NCBI GenBank assembly: GCA_030632865.1
Contig: DAOVTY010000090.1
Coordinates: 1-10,340 of the forward strand
DNA length: 10,340 nt
Origin: Bacteroidota bacterium
GTDB lineage: Bacteria; Bacteroidota; Bacteroidia; Bacteroidales; Prolixibacteraceae
Direction of reading: 5' to 3'
This document shows positions 1 through 6,099 of the stretch, piece by piece. Below the pieces are notes generated by a model that was given only the letters and a program-made list of their open reading frames with translations, ran no database searches and had not been told where the DNA came from. Position 1 is the first letter of the stretch, and every line of letters starts with the position of its first letter. The translations under genes were made by a program, and so were the position numbers.

Positions 1-564
1 AATAGATTCATCGGTGTTGTACATTGCCATTGCAAGTCCGTCTCCTTCGAAATCGTAAACGTTGTGAGAAATTGGCTCACTTCCGTCTTCAGGAGTGAAT
101 GAAATTGTTAAAGTTCCTTTTCCTTTTGTTAAAAAATCGGTTGCACGATATTGGTCTCCAAAAGCGTGACGTCCAATACAAATTGGTTTTGTCCAACCTG
201 GTACTAAACGAGGTACGTTATTTATTAAAATAGGCTCGCGAAAAACAGTTCCTCCTAAAATATTACGGATAGTCCCGTTTGGTGATCTCCACATTTCTTT
301 CAACCCAAATTCTTCAACACGAGCTTCGTCTGGAGTAATAGTTGCACATTTTACACCAACACCATATTTTAATATTGCATTTGCCGAATCGATTGTAATC
401 TGGTCGTTCGTAGCATCTCTGCTTTCCATTCCTAAATCGTAATATTTTAGGTCGATATCGAGATAAGGAAGGATTAGTTTTTGTTTGATAAAATCCCAGA
501 TTACTCTGGTCATTTCATCTCCGTCGAGCTCTACAACCGGATTTAAAACTTTAATTTTTTGCAT
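1..564 (-). CDS. icd: NADP-dependent isocitrate dehydrogenase, N-terminal part (cut by window edge)
   Basis: Cytoplasmic TCA-cycle enzyme that oxidatively decarboxylates isocitrate to 2-oxoglutarate with NADP. I translated 188 codons on the minus strand from the ATG at 564-562; the frame stays open to base 1. The protein aligns almost without gaps with the eukaryotic cytosolic IDH1 type (subfamily II): GDEMTRVIW near residues 15-23, NVGVKCATITPDE-like VGVKCATITPDEA at 69-81, SPNGTIRNILGGTVF at 94-108 and GRHAFGDQYRATDF at 131-144. The substrate-binding arginines R100, R109 and R132 and the catalytic Y139 fall at the same numbers as in human IDH1 (family knowledge). The C-terminal half, with the metal-binding aspartates and NADP site, lies outside. 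It starts 30 nt after the aconitase stop on the same strand and is probably co-transcribed with it, so consecutive pathway steps would be made together. Confidence 0.95.
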   Translation of the reverse strand, partial: MQKIKVLNPVVELDGDEMTRVIWDFIKQKLILPYLDIDLKYYDLGMESRDATNDQITIDSANAILKYGVGVKCATITPDEARVEEFGLKEMWRSPNGTIRNILGGTVFREPILINNVPRLVPGWTKPICIGRHAFGDQYRATDFLTKGKGTLTISFTPEDGSEPISHNVYDFEGDGLAMAMYNTDESI

Positions 565-594
565 AATTTTTTTGAATTACTGTTTATATATTTA

Positions 595-2859
595 TTATTT
601 GCTATTTTCTTTACGAATTAAATTAAGAGCCGAACCTGCTTTAAACCAGTCTATCTGTTGTTCGTTATAAGTGTGGTTAACAATAATTGAATTTTTTGTT
701 CCGTCTGCATGAACTATTTCAATATTAAGAGGTTTGCCTGGAGTAAATCCTACCAAATCGATAAAATTAAACGTATCGTCTTCCTGAATTAAATCGTAGT
801 CGTTTTCGTTTGCAAATGTCAACCCAAGCATTCCCTGCTTTTTAAGGTTTGTTTCATGAATTCGAGCAAACGATTTTACTATTACCGCTTTAACTCCTAA
901 ATGTCGTGGTTCCATTGCAGCATGTTCTCGCGACGAACCTTCTCCGTAGTTTTGATCACCAACAACAACAGTTGTAATTCCAGCTTCTTTATATTTTCTT
1001 TGAACTGCGGGGACAGCTCCATATTCACCTGTTAATTGATTTTTTACATTGTTACTTTCGCTGTTGAAAGCATTTACTGCACCAATTAACATGTTATTCG
1101 AAATATTGTCTAGATGCCCACGGAAACGTAACCACGGACCAGCCATTGAAATATGGTCGGTTGTACATTTCCCCAAAGCTTTAATAAGCAGCTTAGCTCC
1201 TGTAATATTTTTACCATCCCATTTTGCAAATTCATATAAAAGTTGCAATCGCTTTGAGTCTGGAGAAACAGTAATTTCTATATTGAAACCGTCTTTTGCA
1301 GGAGCTTGAAAACCTGGGTCTTCAACATCAAAACCTTTAGTTGGTAGCTCATCTCCAGTTGGTATATCAAGTGTTACCTGCTCTCCATTTTTATTCGTAA
1401 GTGAATCTGTAGCTGGGTTAAAATCCAGTCGACCCGCTATTGCAAGTGCTGTTACCATTTCGGGTGAAGCAACAAATGCATGAGTATTTGGATTACCGTC
1501 GGCACGTTTAGAGAAATTTCTGTTAAACGAGTGTACGATAGTATTTTTTTCTTGCTTGTCGGCACCTTCGCGTGCCCATTGACCAATACACGGACCACAA
1601 GCGTTCGCAAATACAGTCCCTCCAATTTTTTCAAAAGTATCTATAAATCCATCTCGTTCAATAGTATATCTAACTTGTTCCGATCCGGGAGTAACGGAGT
1701 ATTCTGCTTTGGCAATTAAGCCTTTCTCTTCTGCTTGTTTGGCAATTGATGCAGCTCTGGCAATATCTTCGTACGATGAATTTGTGCAACTTCCGATTAA
1801 CCCAACCGAAACTTTCACTGGCCAGCCATTTTCTTTGGCAGCCTCTTTCATTTTCGAAATTGGTGTAGCACGGTCGGGAGTAAAAGGTCCATTAATATGT
1901 GGCTCCAATTCCGAAAGATTTATCTCGATTACCTCATCATAATATAATTCAGGGTTTTCATAAACTTCAGGGTCGGCAGTTAAATGTTGCTTTACTTCGT
2001 TAGCAAGTTCGGCAACTTCTTTTCTTCCGGTTGCTATAAGATAACGTTCTATACTTTGGTCGTATGCAAACATACTTGTGGTTGCTCCAACTTCTGCACC
2101 CATATTACAAATTGTACCTTTTCCGGTTGCAGAAAGAGACTCAGCACCTTCTCCAAAATATTCAACAATTGCACCGGTTCCTCCTTTTACGGTTAAAATT
2201 CCGGCAACTTTTAAAATTACATCTTTTGGTGCAGCCCAGCCTGTTAACTTACCGGTTAGTTTTATACCAATAAGTTTTGGCATTTTTAATTCCCATGCCA
2301 TACTAGCCATTACATCAACTGCATCGGCACCGCCAACACCAATTGCAACCATTCCCAGTCCACCTGCATTTACAGTGTGCGAGTCGGTTCCAATCATCAT
2401 TCCTCCCGGAAATGCATAGTTCTCTAAAACAACTTGGTGGATAATTCCTGCTCCGGGTTTCCAAAAACCAATTCCATATTTATCAGATACTGATTCTAAA
2501 AAATCGTAAACTTCTTTGTTTAAGTCTTTAGCTAAAGTCAAATCGGCTTTTCCTTCTACCTGAGCCTGAATTAAATGATCGCAATGTACAGTTGAAGGAA
2601 CTGCAGTAGCATTTTTACCTGAATTTATAAATTGTAACAAAGCCATTTGTGCTGTTGCGTCTTGCATTGCCACCCTGTCTGGAGCAAAATCAACATAAGC
2701 ATTTCCTCTTTCAAATGAATCCAGTTCTTGTGATTGGAATAGGTGAGAATAAAGAATTTTTTCGGCGTATGTTAATGGACGATTTAATTCTGCTTTGGCT
2801 TTTTTAACCTTTCCAGGTAATTCGGTATAAATTTTTTTGACTAAGTCTAAATCGAACAT
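595..2859 (-). CDS. acn: Aconitate hydratase (mitochondrial-type aconitase)
   Basis: Converts citrate to isocitrate through cis-aconitate using a [4Fe-4S] cluster; cytoplasmic TCA cycle. The 754-residue protein has the full four-domain length of mitochondrial-type aconitase. Cluster ligands are visible at C358 (GSCTNSSYED) and at C421 and C424 (CGPCIGQW). Active-site elements include QDATAQMALLQF (66-77), STVHCDH (89-95), GTDSHT (157-162), WLRFRGH with R580, and YGEGSSREH with S642 and R644. The cluster cysteines and the 580-644 residues carry the same numbers as in the mature pig heart enzyme, which is family knowledge rather than a computed alignment. The ATG at 2859 gives the expected N-terminus. 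The leader is A-rich with no Shine-Dalgarno site, usual for Bacteroidota. It is the first gene of a minus-strand pair with icd and has a good -7 element about 70 nt upstream. Confidence 0.97.
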   Translation of the reverse strand: MFDLDLVKKIYTELPGKVKKAKAELNRPLTYAEKILYSHLFQSQELDSFERGNAYVDFAPDRVAMQDATAQMALLQFINSGKNATAVPSTVHCDHLIQAQVEGKADLTLAKDLNKEVYDFLESVSDKYGIGFWKPGAGIIHQVVLENYAFPGGMMIGTDSHTVNAGGLGMVAIGVGGADAVDVMASMAWELKMPKLIGIKLTGKLTGWAAPKDVILKVAGILTVKGGTGAIVEYFGEGAESLSATGKGTICNMGAEVGATTSMFAYDQSIERYLIATGRKEVAELANEVKQHLTADPEVYENPELYYDEVIEINLSELEPHINGPFTPDRATPISKMKEAAKENGWPVKVSVGLIGSCTNSSYEDIARAASIAKQAEEKGLIAKAEYSVTPGSEQVRYTIERDGFIDTFEKIGGTVFANACGPCIGQWAREGADKQEKNTIVHSFNRNFSKRADGNPNTHAFVASPEMVTALAIAGRLDFNPATDSLTNKNGEQVTLDIPTGDELPTKGFDVEDPGFQAPAKDGFNIEITVSPDSKRLQLLYEFAKWDGKNITGAKLLIKALGKCTTDHISMAGPWLRFRGHLDNISNNMLIGAVNAFNSESNNVKNQLTGEYGAVPAVQRKYKEAGITTVVVGDQNYGEGSSREHAAMEPRHLGVKAVIVKSFARIHETNLKKQGMLGLTFANENDYDLIQEDDTFNFIDLVGFTPGKPLNIEIVHADGTKNSIIVNHTYNEQQIDWFKAGSALNLIRKENSK

Positions 2860-2928
2860 ATGTTTTTTATTTTTCTAAATTGACAACTCTTCGAAACTTC
2901 TCGCAATATCGTTAAAATTTCAGAATCA

Positions 2929-2936
2929 CAAAGGTA
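2929..2936 (-). promoter_or_regulatory. Candidate Bacteroidota -7 element for acn-icd
   Basis: The minus strand reads TACCTTTG, an exact match to the Bacteroidota sigma-ABfr -7 consensus TAnnTTTG. It lies about 70 nt before the aconitase ATG, which would give a leader of roughly 60 nt. The matching -33 TTTG is not clear; the nearest T-rich tract (2951-2954) is too close. This is the only exact -7 match I noticed in the 248-nt gap between the divergent acn and SMP-30 genes. Confidence 0.5.
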
Positions 2937-3107
2937 GTTTTTTTTCTTTAAAAAGGATAAATATATAGATATTTGAATATGATATTGAAACTGTTATGAC
3001 TAATATAGAATGATTATAAAAAGCATACAACTATTTATGTTAATAGAGTTTATTCTAATTTTATCGATATTTTTAAGCTTAATTTTCAATTTTTAAAACT
3101 ACTAATA

Positions 3108-4004
3108 ATGAGAAATTTAAAGATTACGGTTATAACTATTTTTGCTGTTCTATTATTTTTTGCAGCAAGTTCAAAGAAAAAAGAGAATATAGTAGCCAGA
3201 AATGCTAAGGTTGAAAAAGCTGGCGATGGATTTATTTTTACGGAAGGACCGGCAGTTGCCCCAGATGGTCGTATATATTTTACCGATCAGCCAAACGATA
3301 GAATACATATTTGGGATGAAAAAGGAGGCATCTCTCTTTATTTGGAAGGAACGGGACGCTCTAACGGACTGTATTTTAATGAAAAAGAACAGTTAGTTAC
3401 CTGTGCCGATGAGAAAAATCAATTGGGCTATTTTGATGAAAATAAAAAACTGAATGTTATTCACGAGGGGTTTGAAGGAAAGCATTTAAATGCTCCCAAC
3501 GATTTATGGATTACGCCAACCGGAGGTATCTATTTTTCGGACCCATACTATCATAGAAAATGGTGGGGTGATGAACATTCAGAAATACAAGATACTCGTG
3601 GTGTTTATTATTTAAATTTAGCTGGAGAAATTACTCGTGTGATTGATGATTTTGAAACGCCAAACGGATTAATTGGAACACCTGATGGAAAAACGTTGTA
3701 TGTTGCCGATATTAAGGCAAAAAAAACATGGAAGTACTTTATTGAGGCTGATGGAAGTTTATCAAACAAAACATTTTTTGCACCAAACGGAAGCGATGGA
3801 ATGACTATTGACAATGAAGGAAATGTTTATCTGACTTCGGGTAAAGTTTGGGTTTACAATCCTAAAGGTGAATTAATAAAAGAAATTGAATACCCAGAAA
3901 GGCCTGCTAATATTTGTTTTGGAGGTAAAAAACGAAATGTACTTTTTGTTACTGCACGTAAAGGTGTCTATACTCTGGAAATGAAAGTGAAAGGAGTAGA
4001 TTAA
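3108..4004 (+). CDS. Secreted SMP-30/gluconolactonase-like beta-propeller protein
   Basis: A 298-residue protein with an N-terminal signal sequence (basic start, hydrophobic residues 6-20, small residues at 19-22), so probably periplasmic. The rest matches the SMP-30/gluconolactonase/LRE family of six-bladed propellers. Metal and active-site landmarks are present: E46 in FTEGP, N131 in APNDLW, N186 in TPNGL and D230 in GSDGM, in the expected order and spacing. Repeated blade motifs such as GRIYFTD, GGIYFSD and KTLYVAD end strands across the protein. Family members hydrolyse sugar lactones or other esters with a divalent metal; the substrate here cannot be told from sequence. The gene is alone on the plus strand, divergent from acn. 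No strong promoter element or SD site is visible, and no clear terminator follows. Confidence 0.88.
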   Translation: MRNLKITVITIFAVLLFFAASSKKKENIVARNAKVEKAGDGFIFTEGPAVAPDGRIYFTDQPNDRIHIWDEKGGISLYLEGTGRSNGLYFNEKEQLVTCADEKNQLGYFDENKKLNVIHEGFEGKHLNAPNDLWITPTGGIYFSDPYYHRKWWGDEHSEIQDTRGVYYLNLAGEITRVIDDFETPNGLIGTPDGKTLYVADIKAKKTWKYFIEADGSLSNKTFFAPNGSDGMTIDNEGNVYLTSGKVWVYNPKGELIKEIEYPERPANICFGGKKRNVLFVTARKGVYTLEMKVKGVD

Positions 4005-4481
4005 AAAAATTGAGAATAATATTTTTGTGTATTTAGTCCTAAAAAAAGGTTTCAGGTTGAATATTTATTTCTGCTATTTTGCGTAGGTTTTTTATTCTTT
4101 TTTCATTCATTGTTATAATCTGTTATAAAATAAACTTGAGATCAAATCTTTGTTTTTTAATCAAAATATAGGTTTTATGGTGTAAAGGGTAAACTTAAAA
4201 CACAGAGCTCTTCAGGTGAATACATACTTTCTATCCACAAAACTATAAACTTGTTATTTAACTTAATATTTAGGGGCGTTAAATCGTTGGAAGAACAATT
4301 TGGGGTAAGAAGATTTTTTTTTTATTTTATTATTTGAAATATAGATATTTTGCATCTTGGTTGTAGGGCAGTACAGTAATTCAAGTTAGGTGTTACCGGA
4401 AAGGTCTAACGATTTTAGTTAGTCAAACCTAAATAAGCACTAACTCGGCTATGCTATATACAAAATGTTATGGTCTGTACT
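4005..4481. other. Gene-free intergenic stretch, repeat-rich at its right end
   Basis: I see no coding sequence on either strand in this 477-nt AT-rich gap. The left part (4005-4370) is featureless apart from homopolymer runs, including a long T tract near 4316-4330, and a TGTTATAA doublet near 4110-4128. The right part (4371-4481) has several short inverted repeats: AGTTAGT at 4417-4423 with ACTAACT at 4439-4445 (7 bp), and TTAGGT at 4386-4391 with ACCTAA at 4427-4432. It is described separately as a candidate recombination half-site. Confidence 0.6.
4384..4478. repeat. Candidate attC-like foldable segment, left flank of the lipoprotein cassette
   Basis: This segment contains GTCTAAC at 4404-4410, which fits the integron R'' consensus RYYYAAC, and then nested inverted repeats: TTAGGT with ACCTAA, and AGTTAGT with ACTAACT. 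It ends in a 41-nt stretch (4438-4478) with GTTAT at 4467-4471. The 41-nt stretch resembles 5187-5227 on the other side of the lipoprotein gene: shared CAC start, an ATATA core and a TGTTAT-G end, with GTTAT exactly 749 bp apart. Ungapped identity over 41 nt is only about 22 positions, so homology is not proven. GTTATGG is not a perfect R' box (GTTRRRY). Confidence 0.35.
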
Positions 4482-5216
4482 TTAATTCAAATTACAATTT
4501 TCATTTTGAGTTCCTGCATGAACTGGTGCATCATCATTTTTGTAAATATATACTTTTTCCAATCTAAATGTTTCGTCCGTTTTGTATACATCAATCCAGC
4601 CATTATAAACATATTCTCCAATCCTCTTCCTTATTCCCAAATAATAAATGGGGTAAGTATTCGAAAAATCATCTATTTTACCTGCTAAAGGCATGGCCTT
4701 TTTCCAACTTAATGAAGGAGAAATCTCATCACCTTTGAAAATAAGAATATCTGATCCTGAAAACTGTTCAGTTCCATATGCAAAATTAACATTATCGGAG
4801 GTCGTAGCTTTAATGCCAAATTCAACAGGGTTAGATGTAAAAGTTATATCATCTACTCCATCATCATCAAAATAGATGGCATACGATTCCGAATCTTCAA
4901 CCATTATTGCAGGCTCAAATTCCTGAAAGAAACAAATTCTGTTTCCTTCCTCTTGATCTTTTTTGTCACAACTTAATGCAAACAGACATAAAAAGACTAA
5001 AAGTGTTCTTAGTGTATTCATACTCCTATCATTCTTTAGTTAGAATCATTCTCTTGGTATCAATAATCACACGTAACTTTCAAGTTCGCAAGTAGCCAAT
5101 TCGTTTATCGCCATATTTTCGTTTTACTGCTAATTCGTCAAAGACGAATTGGCGGAGTTTGCAAAAAATACTGAACTTAAAATACCCACCTAAACCCGCA
5201 TTAAATATAGGTATTG
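4467..5216. mobile_element. Candidate ~749-bp gene cassette carrying the lipoprotein gene
   Basis: The interval is bounded by matching GTTAT positions in two related 41-nt segments in the same orientation (4438-4478 and 5187-5227) and contains exactly one small gene. Foldable inverted repeats lie beside each boundary. A tyrosine recombinase lies about 0.9 kb to the right. This is the layout of a gene cassette, but the lipoprotein gene would be reversed relative to the usual cassette orientation if GTTAT is the crossover end. Similarity between the flanks is modest and only one cassette is visible. Treat it as a hypothesis. Confidence 0.28.
4482..5021 (-). CDS. Small hypothetical lipoprotein with an acidic Asp-rich motif
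   Basis: A 179-residue protein of unknown function. The N-terminus is a lipoprotein signal: hydrophobic residues 6-16, then FALSC with the lipid-attachment cysteine at C18 followed by DKKDQEE. An acidic start after the cysteine is common for exported lipoproteins in Bacteroidota. Residues 51-59 (FDDDGVDDI) resemble DxDxDG calcium-binding loops, but one copy is weak evidence. The rest reads as mixed beta strands with many aromatic and acidic residues (for example PIYYLGIRK and YVYNGWIDVYK), ending at CNLN. I recognise no named family. It is the only gene between the SMP-30 gene and the recombinase, and it sits between two similar 41-nt segments, so it may be a mobile cassette cargo gene. The ATG at 5021 gives an intact signal peptide, which supports this start. 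Confidence 0.75.
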   Translation of the reverse strand: MNTLRTLLVFLCLFALSCDKKDQEEGNRICFFQEFEPAIMVEDSESYAIYFDDDGVDDITFTSNPVEFGIKATTSDNVNFAYGTEQFSGSDILIFKGDEISPSLSWKKAMPLAGKIDDFSNTYPIYYLGIRKRIGEYVYNGWIDVYKTDETFRLEKVYIYKNDDAPVHAGTQNENCNLN

Positions 5217-5227
5217 TTATAGCGCGT
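5095..5227. repeat. Inverted-repeat cluster and attC-like segment, right flank of the lipoprotein cassette
   Basis: A hairpin is read directly: 5130-5139 pairs with 5143-5152 around an AAA loop, 10 bp with one G-T wobble, built on AATTCGTC/GACGAATT. The same right arm can pair with an earlier copy: GCCAATTCGT at 5095-5104 is the exact reverse complement of ACGAATTGGC at 5144-5153, so two alternative folds compete. The segment ends in the 41-nt stretch 5187-5227 that resembles 4438-4478. It lies upstream of the lipoprotein gene start, so it could also be part of that gene's 5' region. There is no adjacent T-run, so it does not look like an ordinary terminator. Confidence 0.45.
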
Positions 5228-5505
5228 TTTTCTCTTATCTCTTTTTGTTTCTGATTTTATTTGAGGGCAAAAACTAAATTTATGTAATTTAAAAAACTTT
5301 GTTTTGGTATTTTACCAACTTAAAAACCAAAGAATATTTAACAATTTATTTCGAACGCTTAATTTAGCAAAAACTTTTTGTTGAAAATAAAATTAGTTGT
5401 ATTTTTTCTTTTTAATTTTCTGTATTTCCGTTTTTAAAATAAATTTCGCTTGATTAACTGACTTTCAAAATCGCTCTTTTTAACACTAAAAAATTTTCTT
5501 TTTTC

Positions 5506-5670
5506 TTGCATTAAGAAAATGGCGAGGATTTTCAAAAAAACCACGTCCCAAAAACTTCAACAAAACCCATAGGGTTTTTCCAGAGCACCGACTTTTGATT
5601 TTCGGGATTACCAAAACTTAAGCAGTAGCCGAAAAAATAGTTTTCTTTTTTTTACCCCCAATTTTTTATA
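5506..5670. repeat. Structured tandem repeat, copy A
   Basis: First of two direct repeats offset by 172-174 nt. In order, the conserved blocks are TTGCATTAA, GCGAGGA, AACCACG, the identical 16-mer AAAAACTTCAACAAAA (5550-5565), a hairpin, GCAGT, an A-run then T-run, and ACCCCC (5654-5659). The hairpin is AAAACCC (5562-5568), loop ATA, GGGTTTT (5572-5578), 7 perfect pairs. An outer pairing is possible between GTCCC (5545-5549) and GGGAT (5604-5608), including one wobble. No reading frame runs through it. Function unknown: structured RNA or single-strand DNA recombination element are both possible. Confidence 0.75.
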
Positions 5671-5677
5671 GTTTTTT

Positions 5678-5842
5678 TTGCGTTAAAAATAGGAGAGGAC
5701 TTTTAATATAAACCACGACCAAAAAACTTCAACAAAATCCATCGGATTTTTTATTGAACGCCAAATTTTCAACTTTCGTGGTTGTCATAAATTTGAGCAG
5801 TCTGCAAAAAAAAGTTTCTTTTTTTAACCCCCTTTTTTTGTT
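5678..5842. repeat. Structured tandem repeat, copy B
   Basis: Second copy of the unit. It has TTGCGTTAA, GAGAGGA, AACCACG, the same 16-mer at 5722-5737, a hairpin, GAGCAGT, A-run, T-run and ACCCCC (5827-5832). The hairpin is AAAATCC (5734-5740), loop ATC, GGATTTT (5744-5750). Compared with copy A, the C5566-G5574 pair is replaced by T5738-A5746, a compensatory change that keeps the stem. The outer pairing is ACGACC (5715-5720) with GGTTGT (5780-5785), one wobble; ACCACG with CGTGGT (5777-5782) is an alternative. The loops and the sequence between the stems have diverged more than the conserved 16-mer. Confidence 0.75.
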
Positions 5843-6000
5843 CTAATAATTGGGATATTTCAGTTTTTCAAAGATCGATCAAATTATTTTTTTAATTCTA
5901 TTTTTTAGTTTTTTACCGGATTACAAAATCTAACTTATCTGAAAATATTTTTAAAGAATTTCAGTAAAATCTCTTTCTTTTAAAATGCGCTCTAACGTAT

Positions 6001-6085
6001 GTGTATATGTACTGGTACATTTATTTTTCTTATATCAATAGGTTAAAGGTACATATACATAGCTTATTTGGGTGTGTATGTGTAC
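6001..6085. repeat. Cluster of 12-nt recombinase-arm-like repeats (RTGTATRTGTAC)
   Basis: Three copies fit RTGTATRTGTAC: GTGTATATGTAC at 6001-6012 (plus), ATGTATATGTAC at 6049-6060 (minus) and GTGTATGTGTAC at 6074-6085 (plus). The first faces a degenerate fourth arm, making the inverted repeat ATGTAC-TG-GTACAT at 6007-6020. The second and third are extended by AAAG/CTTT outward on the GTAC side. The cluster ends 14 nt from the stop codon of the tyrosine recombinase. Inverted 10-13-bp arms around a short core are the usual form of tyrosine-recombinase sites, so this is the best candidate attachment site (attI- or att-like) in the window. An operator or terminator role is less likely. Confidence 0.55.
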
Positions 6086-6099
6086 CTTTTTGCTTTTTG

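Larger units (their letters stand above)
5228..6099. other. Long gene-free AT-rich region next to the recombinase
   Basis: About 870 nt without a credible reading frame on either strand, dominated by runs of A and T. It holds a perfect 6-bp hairpin (TTGGTA 5304-5309, TTT loop, TACCAA 5313-5318), two tandem structured repeats (5506-5670 and 5678-5842) and the arm cluster near the recombinase stop (6001-6085). A GATCGATC palindrome lies at 5874-5881. Long structured non-coding DNA beside an integrase suggests a recombination platform or a non-coding RNA, but neither is proven. Confidence 0.6.

Noticed and set aside
1049..2419. Plus-strand open frames opposite the aconitase gene
   Set aside because: They are antisense shadows of a long conserved gene with no family resemblance of their own.
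5874..5881. GATCGATC palindrome as a binding site
   Set aside because: An 8-bp palindrome alone in AT-rich non-coding DNA is not distinctive and has no second copy nearby.
5913..5960. A third, degenerate copy of the tandem repeat (CGGATTAC followed by an A-rich stretch)
   Set aside because: It resembles copy A only over a short stretch, lacks the 16-mer and hairpin, and its offset of 140 nt from copy B does not fit the 172-nt period.
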